Numbered from the stretch's first letter, positions 19,101-28,314 are shown. The stretch: 64,000 bases of DNA from Shewanella mangrovi (GCF_000753795.1 NZ_JPEO01000002.1:62001-126000); one strand, 5' to 3'. Notes: generated from the sequence alone by a model not told the origin. Made by a program: numbers and translations.

Positions 19101-19205
19101 CCTTTGCAGTGGTAAATACTCAGCAGCCAAAACAACATGGCTGACCAAAGAAGCGAACAACAACATGGCTATTCTAGCTAAACAGCGACGAACAAGGGCT
19201 TTCAT
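16158..19205 (-). CDS. DUF3857 / transglutaminase-like membrane protein
   Basis: 1015 residues. An N-terminal signal peptide (MKALVRRCLARIAMLLFASLVSHVVLAAE) is followed by a DUF3857 beta domain (about 40-270) and a transglutaminase-like core: LHRFGDCKDKAVLL holds the catalytic Cys, AFNHAIVKLWL the His and FVDPT the Asp. A further beta-rich domain leads to about five transmembrane segments (residues 685-860) and a short cytoplasmic tail. Such proteins are exported and may crosslink or cleave peptide bonds, but no substrate is known. Second gene of a probable CLCA_X - DUF3857 - SDR operon. Confidence 0.85.
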   Translation of the reverse strand: MKALVRRCLARIAMLLFASLVSHVVLAAEYLPLQRQALATGSNISTLTGVSLVATPNWVVPKSFDPLAHVPQLQIQDGVYYLLSDFQFLAEQDNQEQQYRHFALQITNTKALEDNSQLNLQFDPSYERLALHHVTVYRNGQKIDKLVDASHSLERANRSSQIVDSSVNLRLILSDIRVGDTLEYAYTVTGTNPVFDGHFYHRRPLQWNVPIDQQYIRVVWRRASTLQWHLNNATAEQSVAVEQLGQDKIYEISLHHTDGITVPVDTPDWYDPRLGISFSDFDDWSTVAKWGWQLFAPKIRLTTDVKQQARELSWGLDDQAAKAEAALDFVQQQIRYLGLEMGVNSHLPATPQQTLLHRFGDCKDKAVLLVALLKEMGLRASPVLVNTEVGEGLNKRLPSAKAFNHAIVKLWLGQQSYFVDPTISFQKGPLSERTQPYYGYALVLESDSQGLESMPQQHSGAEIHYSEVFDLTEGDAKAAEYKVTTLYAGQEAERMRERLASEGAAQLGKSYRDFFVQLYGELDAEPLVIDDSAKGVTINESYQLHNPWQQDADGDQQFFTNENQVSSYIELPSNLDDRPYALNYPLTVSGNITLKLFDTHHWDLKSEHHREQNAFFDYQFDVKFDVNTKQVMLSYRYQSLVPYVKQTDFNAYIQALKRIKNFDSYGIVSYSSQAKRQQALKERFNKDAIIILSYLLLALVLIGFVIAFWQSVKTPQRQTVFFAVPWYQVVLLTLLTFGGYLFYWSYRNGQYLAQQDKTQLSPIWWSLLAPFSYFPLVLAIYRSHPNVFAKNWLKWLFIAVSALMAALLIVSMVKLVNYSISVWWCVPALVMLPAVLLINRINWRQGIAVASQWQRYHWLLALAVVPLYLVMLAKSLWLLPQDVPVTGNKLWPSYNQYLQQQQLIAANESADYFYSSSYFDFRDQGVGFSRSTIFSYRHDQGKSTMQQADFNQVTDIQVESLKPLLRKTEITVVRQDGSHLVFRLPADQSATDEFIVSLKAHWQQHRNDGNIKTKE

Positions 19206-19234
19206 CTACAGCATTTCCATTGCAAAAAATCGGG

Positions 19235-20014
19235 TTATAGGTAGGAAGCGAGACATTGAAAGTACTGTTGTAATGCTTTCAAAATCGATTTCCTATGTTC
19301 AATATCTGGATACGCCAGCAGGCTACGCTCATCGGTACGCCGCGTACCTTCGACTAAGTAGCGATTGGTGATGTCTTCAGCACTCTCTATCGCCGCCTCA
19401 AATGCCCTCGCGCCCATTTCGGTCGGCATCGCAAAATAGTATCGATTAATCTGCTGATCTAACGCCACAGCATTTTTCACGAATGCGGTTGAATCTTCCC
19501 CCTCAGCGCTAAGAAATATCACGCTGAGCAATTGGTGTAATTTATGGTTCAGCGGGTGTTGTCGCAAGCAGGAATCGTGTAACCAAAGCTCCGAAGCAAA
19601 GCAAATTTTGTTTGCGTGTAGCGCAGAATCAACAAACGCTGTGGTAGCTAAATGATGATCAAGCGCATGCCAAAATTCGTGAGCTAACGCCCCTGCACCT
19701 GCATTTTTTGCTAGCGCCAACGTTTTAGTTTGTGGCGCATAGTGGGCCTGTACGCCCTGTTGGCCACCGATACCAAAATCTAAATTGAGTTTTTGTCTTA
19801 ACCCTAAGGTTTCCGGCGGAACATTGAGGATATACGCCAAATCAGCGAGCGCATCAAATAACAGGTTTGCCGCTTTTTGCGCCTCTTCATCCGTGACCCA
19901 TTTGCCAATACGTACAGCAGCAAAACCAAAAGTATCGCGAATTTGAACAAAACTGGCAGGTTCATCGAAACGGTAATCAGGGCCGTATCGAAGATAATAA
20001 GAATTTGCGAGCAA
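19235..20014 (-). CDS. CLCA_X family protein, HExxH metallopeptidase-like
   Basis: About 259 residues. It begins YYLRYGPDYRFDEPASFVQIRDTFGFAAVRIGKWV, a block I associate with the uncharacterised CLCA_X family of Shewanella and Vibrio. GALAHEFWHALDHH at about residue 110 contains HExxH with a third His, the pattern of a zinc metallopeptidase. The start is uncertain: TTG 20014 is the only usable start after the in-frame stop, and it has no clear ribosome-binding site. It is separated by 29 bases from the DUF3857 gene downstream. Confidence 0.75.
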   Translation of the reverse strand: MLANSYYLRYGPDYRFDEPASFVQIRDTFGFAAVRIGKWVTDEEAQKAANLLFDALADLAYILNVPPETLGLRQKLNLDFGIGGQQGVQAHYAPQTKTLALAKNAGAGALAHEFWHALDHHLATTAFVDSALHANKICFASELWLHDSCLRQHPLNHKLHQLLSVIFLSAEGEDSTAFVKNAVALDQQINRYYFAMPTEMGARAFEAAIESAEDITNRYLVEGTRRTDERSLLAYPDIEHRKSILKALQQYFQCLASYL

Positions 20015-20067
20015 GCGAAATCAACATTAATCCATTTACAGCCATGATGACATAAAGGTCACACATT

Positions 20068-20095
20068 AAAAAAGCTCCCGAAGGAGCCTTTTTAA
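20068..20095 (-). terminator. terminator of the Aer-type chemoreceptor gene
   Basis: On the minus strand GGCTCC-TTCG-GGAGC is followed by TTTTTT. It lies just after the chemoreceptor stop codon. The UUCG loop makes it especially stable. Confidence 0.85.
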
Positions 20096-20107
20096 GCAAT
20101 CAAAAAC

Positions 20108-21661
20108 TTAGCGGCTAAAGCGGCGAACAACCTCCAAGAGATTATTCGCAATCGATTGCAGCGTATCTATCCGCTGTGACGCCTCGCCGGCATTTTGCTG
20201 GCTGCTAAATGCAAGGTTGGAAATGTTACTAATTTGACGGTTAATATCTTCAGAAACATGTGCTTGCTCTTCAACAGCTGAGGCCATTTGCGTCGCCATA
20301 TCGGCAATATTGCCTAATTCATCCGATATACCGACAAGCAGTTGCTCACTTTGTTTGACGCGTTCCATACCGAGCTCAGCACCGCCCTGGCCTTGTTCAG
20401 CTACCATTACCGCTTTAGATGCCCGGTCACCTAACTCCTTGATAATCTCGTGGATCTCTTTCGTTGACTCCTGTGTGCGGCTGGCCAAAGAACGTACCTC
20501 ATCCGCCACGACAGCAAAGCCGCGACCTTGCTCGCCTGCGCGAGCGGCTTCAATCGCCGCGTTTAGCGCGAGCAAATTCGTTTGTTCAGCAATTTGCTGG
20601 ATCATCTGTGCCACAGTTGCAATTTTATCTGTTTGCTCAGAAACACTTGCTACAGACTGACTAATATCGTCAACAGTTACGCGCAACTGCGAGATAGCAT
20701 CACTGGTTGAACACGCCACATCCTTCACCTGTGCGGCCAATTCTGTCGATTTATTCACGCGTAACGACGTTTCGCTAACATGACGTGAAACTTCGGTAAT
20801 GGTCGTCGTCATCTGGTTCATTGCAGTGGCAACTTGCTCTGTCTCCGCATGCTGAGATTCCAACTGAGAATGAGATTGTCTGGTGAGTTCAACTGATGAT
20901 GTGGTCTCGGTGACCATTGATGATGCAGCGTATTCCATGCGTGTAAGCACAGTGTTCAGGTGCGCTCTTTCACTTAATATGGCAACCTTAATAGCCCCCA
21001 GAAGATGACGATCATCAGTAAAGCTTTGGATGGCTAACGGGTCTTTAAAACTTCCATCCAATAGCTGCAGCAAATCGCGATAAACAATACGTTTCGCTTG
21101 CGAACTCCAAATGGCGTAAATAACAAATGCAGCAATTAGCAGCACTTCAGATAAGAAATCATGCCCCAACATGAATGTACTAAGCGAAATTAGTAGCCCA
21201 ATGGCGAGAAAGATGTTTTCTGGGCTAACGAGGCGTGGCTTTTTGAGAGACTTACCACTATTAAGATGGGCATATAATTTTTCACAACGTTCGACATCTT
21301 GGCGTTGTGGCAACACGCGTACAGATTGATAGCCAACCACTTTGCCGTTGTCTGTCATTGGCGTCACATAGGCATTGACCCAATAATAGTCCCCATTCTT
21401 ACAGCGATTTTTGACAATGCCCATCCATGGTTTGCCCGCCTTCAAGTATTCCCACATATTGCGAAAAGCCGCAGGCGGCATATCCGGATGACGAATCAAA
21501 TTATGTGGCTGCCCGACTAACTCATCCTTGGTAAATCCACTGATGTTGACAAAGGCATCATTACAATCAAGGATTTTCCCTTCGGTATCCGTAACCGAAA
21601 TCAACTTCTCTTCGGGGCGAAACGTTCTTTCTCTGTCCGTGACGGGTAAGTTCTTTCGCAT
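20108..21661 (-). CDS. Aer-type PAS methyl-accepting chemotaxis protein
   Basis: 517 residues. An N-terminal PAS domain (about 20-115) has the Aer signature [21 protein letters not shown] ... [16 protein letters not shown], which binds FAD in E. coli Aer. Two short membrane-spanning stretches (about 150-190) are followed by the coiled-coil signalling domain, whose tip carries [32 protein letters not shown]. It should sense redox state or oxygen at the inner membrane and signal through CheW/CheA. A terminator follows; the 22-kb element lies on the promoter side. Confidence 0.92.
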   Translation of the reverse strand: MRKNLPVTDRERTFRPEEKLISVTDTEGKILDCNDAFVNISGFTKDELVGQPHNLIRHPDMPPAAFRNMWEYLKAGKPWMGIVKNRCKNGDYYWVNAYVTPMTDNGKVVGYQSVRVLPQRQDVERCEKLYAHLNSGKSLKKPRLVSPENIFLAIGLLISLSTFMLGHDFLSEVLLIAAFVIYAIWSSQAKRIVYRDLLQLLDGSFKDPLAIQSFTDDRHLLGAIKVAILSERAHLNTVLTRMEYAASSMVTETTSSVELTRQSHSQLESQHAETEQVATAMNQMTTTITEVSRHVSETSLRVNKSTELAAQVKDVACSTSDAISQLRVTVDDISQSVASVSEQTDKIATVAQMIQQIAEQTNLLALNAAIEAARAGEQGRGFAVVADEVRSLASRTQESTKEIHEIIKELGDRASKAVMVAEQGQGGAELGMERVKQSEQLLVGISDELGNIADMATQMASAVEEQAHVSEDINRQISNISNLAFSSQQNAGEASQRIDTLQSIANNLLEVVRRFSR

Positions 21662-21967
21662 AATAGTATTGGTCCATGCAAACTCGTTATATTCCCTGCG
21701 ACATCGGTAACCAAGTTACCGCAGCGGTTTAAGTATTAGTGATCATTGTCAACTTTCAATGTATTACCGAAAAAAACCCTTGCGTTTTTGTTTCAGCACA
21801 CCTGATTAACACCGGGGCAGAAGGATATAGAAGGCGAAACGGGCTGCATACTACCAAAAGGTATGGCTTTTATTTCATGGGATTATAAACGAGTGAACGC
21901 TGTACACCCGCATGGGGGGCATCTTAGGAAAACGCAAAGAAATGCGCTTTTATGAAATTACAGGCAT

Positions 21968-22001
21968 AAAAAAAGAGTTCAGCTTTTATGCTTAACCTCT
22001 T
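21968..22001 (-). terminator. displaced terminator of the tRNA-Gly-Cys-Leu operon
   Basis: Read on the minus strand, AGAGGTTAAGC-ATAAAA-GCTGAACTCT forms a hairpin followed by TTTTTTT. It lies 6 bases outside the left direct repeat of the integrated element. No minus-strand gene ends here except, in the pre-insertion arrangement, the tRNA operon now about 12.8 kb to the right. The hairpin is seen; its former role is inferred. Confidence 0.6.
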
Positions 22002-22007
22002 GATTTC

Positions 22008-22025
22008 ATTACTCGATGAAATGGT
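22008..22025. repeat. left attachment repeat (attL/attR core copy)
   Basis: ATTACTCGATGAAATGGT is identical to 34826-34843. To its right follows a decayed copy of the tRNA-Leu T-arm (CGAGGCC then TTGAA with a 3-base gap), as expected for the distal att site of an element inserted in a tRNA 3' end. Confidence 0.85.
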
Positions 22026-22096
22026 CGAGGCCTGTATTGAATAGATATAGTAACCTCATGTTTTTATTGAAGTGCACAGTCGCTAATAATGAAATA

Positions 22097-22115
22097 TACC
22101 CCCAAAAATACCCCC
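22097..22115. repeat. integrase arm-type sites, left end
   Basis: Two TACCCCC copies at 22097-22103 and 22109-22115, spaced by exactly 12 bases, inside the left end of the element. The same pair with the same spacing occurs at the right end (34706 and 34718), which supports an arm-site role. Confidence 0.6.
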
Positions 22116-22196
22116 AAATGCTTCATGCTACGTGACACCGTTTAGTTAAAAATAGGGCTGTCTAAGAGGATTTCATAATTACTTGAACATAAATAT

Positions 22197-23249
22197 TTAT
22201 GGGAGATTAATGTAATAGTAAAGATAGTTACCTGCTACACCAGCGAATACTGCACCAATGAACGATAATAACTTGAGGGTAAATGAGCTTTTCTTCTTAG
22301 CTAAATACTTATCCCTACGCACACGATCATTCACAGTAACCACAATGAACGACTTTTGGTTTCGTTCGAAAAATATCACAGTAAAAATAGACAGAGCGAA
22401 TCCAGCAATGAAAGACATTATACGGAACCATACATCCACATTCTGTATATTGTTATTAGGATCCAACAACTTCAACGCTAGGTTCAGTTTCTCATTCATA
22501 TCAAGGTCTAATATTGTCATTCCGTCCGGGACGAAACTGGCATAAAGAGCCGTTAACTGCTGTTCCCTAATGAGCTGTTCAATGTATTCAGGTACTAGCA
22601 ATCCAGCAGCGAAAAAGCCCATCATCAATAAGATAGATGTAATAAATACCAGTTTCAGATACCACGGTTCTTTATCGATCACATTTTCAATTTCATTAGA
22701 TAAAAGTCCTTGAATATCATCACCCCACGTCCGTTCAGTATGACTAATAACATAGCTGATTATTCCCTTACCAGAGATAGCATTTCTAATTACACTAGAT
22801 CTACCTACAGTAACTACTTCAGCCAATTCTGTTATAAGTTCCAAAGTGATTTCTTGCTTCTCTGGTGCTGCTTTATTTGGAAAGTTAACTAGGTACGTCC
22901 ATGTAATTTCGACACTTTTTGTGCAAACCATTTTAGCTTCATTGAAATTAAGAAAACCTCCAATGGTAGTAATTTTACGTTCAGTTCCAGATTCAAATTT
23001 AAAGACGGCAGAAAAGTCCACTAACTCAGCATAGTTTTGCTGGTTAATTCTTTGGTCTAGTAGGTGATGAATATGAATGAGCCACTCAAAATTGATTTCG
23101 TATGTACCGCTTTTACTATCGCGGATTTTTTCTGGCTGTCCCAAGAGATTTGTAATGAAATCTCCAAAATCCTTCTTTTTAATGGGAACTTGAACGTAAG
23201 AATTTCCATCATCATTTCCAGATACAAGTAGACTTAGATCATTATTCAT
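22197..23249 (-). CDS. hypothetical three-TM cargo protein
   Basis: 350 residues. The first ~190 residues are soluble and polar, with a beta-rich pattern; then come three hydrophobic segments at about 195-215 (LVFITSILLMMGFFAAGLLV), 275-295 and 328-347. I do not recognise the family. AAAGGAA upstream supports the ATG at 23249. The sequence is AT-rich compared with the chromosome. It lies at the distal end of the element, downstream of the DUF4062-HEAT gene on the same strand, separated by a 102-bp segment that has a relative at 46390. A membrane effector in a defence module is a guess from context. Confidence 0.7.
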   Translation of the reverse strand: MNNDLSLLVSGNDDGNSYVQVPIKKKDFGDFITNLLGQPEKIRDSKSGTYEINFEWLIHIHHLLDQRINQQNYAELVDFSAVFKFESGTERKITTIGGFLNFNEAKMVCTKSVEITWTYLVNFPNKAAPEKQEITLELITELAEVVTVGRSSVIRNAISGKGIISYVISHTERTWGDDIQGLLSNEIENVIDKEPWYLKLVFITSILLMMGFFAAGLLVPEYIEQLIREQQLTALYASFVPDGMTILDLDMNEKLNLALKLLDPNNNIQNVDVWFRIMSFIAGFALSIFTVIFFERNQKSFIVVTVNDRVRRDKYLAKKKSSFTLKLLSFIGAVFAGVAGNYLYYYINLP

Positions 23250-23270
23250 AACTTTCCTTTTTTTATTTTA

Positions 23271-23372
23271 GCCTCTTCCAATGTGTAGGAGGAACTTTAG
23301 TGTGTAACATCATGATTCACAGGACATTTGTGTCACAACTGTAAAAAATACATCTTGGGATTATCTTGGTCT
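23271..23372 (-). repeat. dispersed ~100-bp imperfect repeat, copy A
   Basis: It aligns with 46390-46490 over its full length with a single one-base gap and about three quarters identity by eye, including an unbroken ATCTTGGGATTATCTTG and TGTGTAGGAGGAA. It fills the gap between the DUF4062-HEAT stop and the three-TM gene start. Identity unknown: a mobile-element end, a cassette remnant or a regulatory leader. Confidence 0.7.
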
Positions 23373-23387
23373 GAATGACAATGGAAC

Positions 23388-25889
23388 TTAAGAACAATTG
23401 TTCGCTAACGCGACTTTTCTCGCTTCTGACCTGCTTAATGATGCCCCGAGATCTAACCAATGAATAACGTTGTAATATCGATACTTTTCACCGCTGATGT
23501 ACTCATAAAGAATTGCCTTTATTCTCTTTGCCGAGAATGCTTTTACTGCCATAAGAGCAGCAGCCTTCCGAACACTGTCCGCTTCATGATTAAACAGGTG
23601 TAGCAATGTATCGTTTGATATCTGAGAAAACCTAGATTCCGAGCAGACATCAATTGTCTTTGTTAAAATATGAGGAGGGATATCAAGAGCTAAAAAGTCC
23701 GAAATTGATCGTCCCTTCGCAATTGAAGTAATAGCTTTAGCTACCAACGTCCGATACTCATCATCACCACCAGACAGGCCTAATAAGCTATTTCCTGTCG
23801 TTGGTTGCTTAGCATTCGCAAGGATTTGAATATCAATCCATTCTCCGAACTTTCCTAGATACAATGCATCGAGATTCGATGCCTCCGTATATCCATCTCT
23901 TAGATTTGCTCTAATTCGGTGTAAATCCTCCGCCTTCATAGATGTACACAGAAGGTTCAATCCTTTTCTCGTTAAGCACTTGCGCCAATATTCCTCAAGG
24001 TTTCGAGTATCCTTGACAAGATCTTTATGTAAGTTCCCATCACCCAACATGGATTCCACCCTTCGAATACCTTCCCCGAAATACTTGCAAAATCTATCGT
24101 CAACATTTCGACGCAATTCACTTGAATGTTTTTTAAAGTACTTCTCGGTTAGAGCAAAATAAGGTGCATCGTCGAAAAGTGTACTGGTTTCTATGACCTT
24201 TATTAATTCTGCTTCAGCTAGAGATTTCAACATTTCATATCTGTATTTCTCAAAATATTTTTCCCCTAAAGTATCGGCATCAACGCGACTTGTTGTACCT
24301 AAAAGTACGTTATTATTTTTTTCTCGAGGTTTTATAAGTATTCTTTTGACATCATCTTCAGAAAATCTTTTTCCTAGTTTCGAAAGTTCAGACAGAGCCT
24401 GTTCTCTAACCAATGCATTACTATCAGTCAGTAAGCGCTCCAATAATCCGACATCCAATAAATTTTTACTAGATAATGATTTAATTGCGGTAAGCCGTAC
24501 TTGGGGGTTTCTATGTTCTATGCCTAATAGTAGCTCGTCTGCTTCTAAACCTTCAAAACCTGATAATGCAGCATTTAGCAATTCAAAATTTAACGTTTCG
24601 AATTGTGATTTCAGGATACGTCGCTGAGTTTCCTTAATTTTTCCATTTCTAAGTAGAATTTCAACCAGACACTCTAATGCTTCACGGGATGTGCCGTAAT
24701 CACTTTTGTCGTATTCCTTATTTACTACATCAATATCATTCAAATTGCCGCACTTTGCTAAGTATCGAAGGGCGGCAGTGCGCACTCTGCTAGATGATTT
24801 TTCAGAGAACCAACTATTGACTAGCTTTTCTCTATTTATTAATTGGTTATCTATAGGTAGTTCAATCTCTAATACTGTTAAAACTGAAATTGCACCGACC
24901 TTACAATTGTCATTAACCTCTATATATGCAGATATGATAGCGGGGTTTAATTTCAAACCTGACACTTCAGAATACCAGCGCCATATGGGTACGTTTTCAG
25001 TAGCTAAATGTTGAAACCCTAAACGCAATAAAATTTGTATTTCCCGGCGCCCTAGTTCTAATCCTTCTGAACATGCAGTAAATAATATATTGATATCATG
25101 AACACCCAAATTAATTTCATCATTCCCCTGCTTAGATAAAGTATTTGCTAGCAATCTAAATCTTGCGATATCACTCGATTGCAATTCGTTTAAGGAATCG
25201 TGACTTTCTATTCTTTCTATTAGTTTTTTTAGAAATGCAAACCCCTCGACTGACAATAGAGATGGCTCCCGGTCCTTATTAACATCTCCCTCACCAACAA
25301 CAGAACAAGTTCCAGGATTTTTTGATTTAAGTTCATCAGGTTCAGACAACTGAACTTCGTCCTTAACGCGAATCACATAGGAGGTTATGCTCTTCCTAGT
25401 TAGTTGTTCAATACCCTGCTGATGTAAAAACACCTGATAAAGTATTTTCTTATTGCTAATTATTTTTTCCTTAAAACTAATAACTTTCTTAAGGTCTTCC
25501 CCTGGATCTGACATGAATTCATCAGGTATCTCTTTAAAAAAAAGGGAAATTTCTGGGCTACCTGTTCGCTCGCGTCTATCCATAGTACGAGAAAATTCCT
25601 CTTCAAAACCGGACGAGAATTTTCCATGAGTGTCTGGTGGTGTACCCCACCTTTTCCAAATCATACCAATAAATAAGTCACATCGATCAAGATCTTGGTT
25701 AATGAGCTCCTGAGGTCTACCAAACCCAGCGACAGTTTCTTCCCAGCCTATAAGCTCCACCTGATATCCAAGCGCATCAGCCCACGAATCATTAAATTCA
25801 TTAACAACCTCTCTAATAGCTTTCCTTTCATCTTGAAGATCACCTGGTGACGCTAAAAATGCTCGGATTATTTTACGTGTACTGGCCAT
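23388..25889 (-). CDS. DUF4062 domain protein with HEAT-like repeats
   Basis: About 833 residues from ATG 25889. The N-terminal ~150 residues match DUF4062: RKIIRAFLASPGDLQDERKAIREVVNEFN, then ELIGWEE and DLDRCDLFIGMIWKRWGTP, a TIR/deoxyribosyltransferase-like fold found at the front of many predicted conflict-system proteins. The remainder is mostly alpha-helical HEAT-like repeats (clear ones near 390-560 and 770-815, e.g. NPQVRLTAIKSLSSK, SNALVREQALSELSKLG). There is no Walker A motif, so this is not a STAND NTPase. A sensor-effector role in phage defence is inferred. The 16-codon upstream extension is not used because family similarity begins at MASTRKI. Confidence 0.75.
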   Translation of the reverse strand: MASTRKIIRAFLASPGDLQDERKAIREVVNEFNDSWADALGYQVELIGWEETVAGFGRPQELINQDLDRCDLFIGMIWKRWGTPPDTHGKFSSGFEEEFSRTMDRRERTGSPEISLFFKEIPDEFMSDPGEDLKKVISFKEKIISNKKILYQVFLHQQGIEQLTRKSITSYVIRVKDEVQLSEPDELKSKNPGTCSVVGEGDVNKDREPSLLSVEGFAFLKKLIERIESHDSLNELQSSDIARFRLLANTLSKQGNDEINLGVHDINILFTACSEGLELGRREIQILLRLGFQHLATENVPIWRWYSEVSGLKLNPAIISAYIEVNDNCKVGAISVLTVLEIELPIDNQLINREKLVNSWFSEKSSSRVRTAALRYLAKCGNLNDIDVVNKEYDKSDYGTSREALECLVEILLRNGKIKETQRRILKSQFETLNFELLNAALSGFEGLEADELLLGIEHRNPQVRLTAIKSLSSKNLLDVGLLERLLTDSNALVREQALSELSKLGKRFSEDDVKRILIKPREKNNNVLLGTTSRVDADTLGEKYFEKYRYEMLKSLAEAELIKVIETSTLFDDAPYFALTEKYFKKHSSELRRNVDDRFCKYFGEGIRRVESMLGDGNLHKDLVKDTRNLEEYWRKCLTRKGLNLLCTSMKAEDLHRIRANLRDGYTEASNLDALYLGKFGEWIDIQILANAKQPTTGNSLLGLSGGDDEYRTLVAKAITSIAKGRSISDFLALDIPPHILTKTIDVCSESRFSQISNDTLLHLFNHEADSVRKAAALMAVKAFSAKRIKAILYEYISGEKYRYYNVIHWLDLGASLSRSEARKVALANNCS

Positions 25890-25964
25890 AGCTTGTGATA
25901 ACTCGCTTAGATATACGGTAACAATTATTGGAATCACCCTTAAAAACCCAATTTTAAGGAATGT

Positions 25965-26570
25965 CTACAAACCAGCCTGATTAATCCAATGCTCTTCGGT
26001 AACAATGGCTAGCGGAATGCCGTCCTCACGGTAAGCCATGGCCTTCTCAATCTTCCGACCAAATGACTCATGTGCCCAGCTATCAGTAACGTAAGAGCCG
26101 AGGACAAGGTAATCGAGTGACTTGGTAACGCCACCAGCCAAACGTCCACCTAGCTTTAAAATGGCATCTTCACACTGACGGCGAGTACCAAAGGCACATG
26201 TACCGGTAAACAGAAATACATGGTTCTCAAATATCAAATTCGGCTGTGGGGTATTAACTGGTAAGTTGGAGGTCTTAGCGAGTTCTCCTAGCTCTGATGA
26301 TTCCCCGGTGAGTTGCTTAAGAAGCTGGAATAGTTCAGCAGACTCAGTAGCATCGAGAACACCATCGCTAAGCATTGAGGTAACTTTATCGAGCAGGTTT
26401 TTGATGATTGGGTTTTCGTTGAAGCTGTTTTGCACAAGCCAAGCTTGTAGGAATTCAGCCTCTGCTTGAACTAGCACGCCATCGGCCATCAGCCCCTTAC
26501 ACATGCCTATAAGGGTATCCATCTGTCGGTCTTGAACGTTCTTGCTGTTAAACCTTAGGAATAAGTCCAT
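25965..26570 (-). CDS. BRCT-domain protein with helical N-terminus
   Basis: 201 residues. Residues 1-105 form a helical region (MDTLIGMCKGLMADGVLVQAEAEFLQAWL, then a second similar block VTSMLSDGVLDATESAELFQLL), reminiscent of TerB-type folds. Residues 112-200 are a BRCT domain (FLFTGTCAFGTRRQCEDAILKLGGRLAGGVTKSLDYLVLG) of the bacterial ligase type. No ligase or polymerase domain is attached. BRCT domains bind phosphopeptides or DNA ends. First gene of the cargo block, 75 bases before the DUF4062 gene. Confidence 0.8.
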   Translation of the reverse strand: MDLFLRFNSKNVQDRQMDTLIGMCKGLMADGVLVQAEAEFLQAWLVQNSFNENPIIKNLLDKVTSMLSDGVLDATESAELFQLLKQLTGESSELGELAKTSNLPVNTPQPNLIFENHVFLFTGTCAFGTRRQCEDAILKLGGRLAGGVTKSLDYLVLGSYVTDSWAHESFGRKIEKAMAYREDGIPLAIVTEEHWINQAGL

Positions 26571-26749
26571 TTAAACACTCCAGTTAACAATGTATCAGTT
26601 TGTCTAATTCATCATTAAATGGATGACGGCGTTCTGTCCACCTATGCCGTTCATAAAGTGACCTATACGACAAAATCAAGCCGCTATGGACTTATTTGGT
26701 GCGTATTCATCACTTATGTATCTGTAGGTATCAGTGAAATATATCCACC

Positions 26750-26880
26750 TACCCGTAAAAAGCGGGCTTTTACCCTCCCCACCCTATACCACTTGCTGAA
26801 ACACTTGGTATGACTGGGCTAGAGGTGGTATTCGGTTATTTTTCTACCTACTACCACCGCCGCGACCCAATACCACGGAA
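26750..26880. repeat. iteron cluster, crr-like replication site
   Basis: Directly beyond the 3' end of the helicase gene, the 26571-26961 non-coding gap holds CCTACTACCACC at 26847-26858, GGTGGTATTCGG at 26824-26835, and related CCTATACCAC and CCAATACCAC copies. The same GGTGGTA-core motif is repeated at 33178-33274. P4 also carries its second replication site (crr) beside the alpha gene. The rest of the gap shows nothing else. Confidence 0.55.
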
Positions 26881-26961
26881 CAAAGGTCTCTTAATCAATT
26901 CGGCTGACGATACACTAAGGTGTAACCATTTGATTTACCGTAGTGCCTTTGGCATACAATG

Positions 26962-28314
26962 TTAGCTAAACAATTCATCAGCACTATGGCCGAATATTGC
27001 TGCGAACTCTCGGCGCATATCCACCAGCGGCGGGAATTCGTAGAACACTTGCCCGTTGCCACGATCTGTACGTCCAATCTTTTTAACCCCAATGCGGGTT
27101 AAGGTCTTACCTAAACTAGAGGCGGCTTGGGGTTTAGATAAGCTGTCCCCGTTGTTATGAGCCCAATCAATAAACACGCCAATTAACAGCTCCGTCTCAA
27201 TGCGTGGTGCATCAGTGAACGGCTTAGGCTGAGTCAGTTGCTCGAGTACATAGGTATTCGCCAACGAGAGATTAGCTAGCTTCTCTTCTATGAGTGCTTT
27301 AGTCACTGGTGCGCGCCGCGGGTCAAACTCACTGATATCTAACTGCTGCAGATAATCCAGTAACGCCTCAGCACCACCATTGTCAGCCCAATCGTGTAAC
27401 GCATCAAAATAGGCTTTGTTTTGTGCCTTTTCGCTACTTGGTTCGAGTAACAGATAACGCCGCTCGCGAACGCCGGCTAAAATGATGTGCTCGCCATTGC
27501 CAGCGAAGATAAAACGCGCGTAATTTGGTACCTGCTGTGCATCTATGCCCTTAAACTCGACCGTCACCGATGTTTCCGATATGAGACCTTTTAGCCGGTT
27601 AGCACTTCGTTTATCGGTAAGCTCCACTTCATCACCAAACACCAACAGCTTGTTGGCCACCAGCGAATTAAACTTACCGGTGATCTGTTCGGCGCCATTC
27701 ACTTGAACAGCCATACCACCCAGAATGGTCTTTAACGGTTTAAATAACGTACCCTTTCCGGTTCCCTCTACTGATTTCAGTACGACAGCTACAGAAGGTT
27801 TTTCCTCAGGCCGTTGGATGATATGAGCCAACCACTGGACCAGATAGCTAAATACTTTTTCATCTCCTCGGCAAAGCACAACGCGTAAGTGCTCCAGAAA
27901 CAACGCACAGTCGCCCTGCTTTGGTTCAATAGCGAAACCTTGGTACAGATTGAACACAGACTCTGGGCAATCGCTTTGGTTGGGGTATACACCAATACCA
28001 CCTTGCTTAAAGTTCTTGCCCGGCCAATCGAACCACGCGGCACCAGGTCTTTTATTACCGATCTTTGTCTTATTGGTGAACTGCTGCCGAAACTCCTCTG
28101 GCATTTCAAATACGAAGGTCTTGCCATTAATTGGGCAAGGCTTTTCAGAAACAATACGGTTTTTGCCACTGGCCACCACATGGGTGTAACGCTGATTCAT
28201 TTCGCGCAGTCGTTTAAGGTCTGCTTCGCTGTATGGGTTGTTATCAGCGTCTACACCATCCCAATCAGGCTGCCTAGCGTGGTAACTGACCACATTGTCA
28301 GGCTGTGCACTCAT
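26962..28314 (-). CDS. SF3-type helicase, P4 alpha C-terminal-like (DUF5906)
   Basis: 450 residues. The AAA+-like core has a Walker A variant KSVEGTGKGTLFKPL (about 183-197), Walker B LLVFGDEVELTDKR (about 230) and a downstream sensor region FIFAGNGEHII, the pattern of superfamily 3 helicases in phage and satellite replication proteins. The C-terminal ~80 residues look like a winged helix (PQAASSLGKTLTRIGVKKIGRT) that could bind the iterons. It would unwind the element's origin. Its start overlaps the antirepressor stop as ATGA. The primase/TOPRIM activity lies on a separate gene, unlike P4 alpha. Confidence 0.85.
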   Translation of the reverse strand: MSAQPDNVVSYHARQPDWDGVDADNNPYSEADLKRLREMNQRYTHVVASGKNRIVSEKPCPINGKTFVFEMPEEFRQQFTNKTKIGNKRPGAAWFDWPGKNFKQGGIGVYPNQSDCPESVFNLYQGFAIEPKQGDCALFLEHLRVVLCRGDEKVFSYLVQWLAHIIQRPEEKPSVAVVLKSVEGTGKGTLFKPLKTILGGMAVQVNGAEQITGKFNSLVANKLLVFGDEVELTDKRSANRLKGLISETSVTVEFKGIDAQQVPNYARFIFAGNGEHIILAGVRERRYLLLEPSSEKAQNKAYFDALHDWADNGGAEALLDYLQQLDISEFDPRRAPVTKALIEEKLANLSLANTYVLEQLTQPKPFTDAPRIETELLIGVFIDWAHNNGDSLSKPQAASSLGKTLTRIGVKKIGRTDRGNGQVFYEFPPLVDMRREFAAIFGHSADELFS

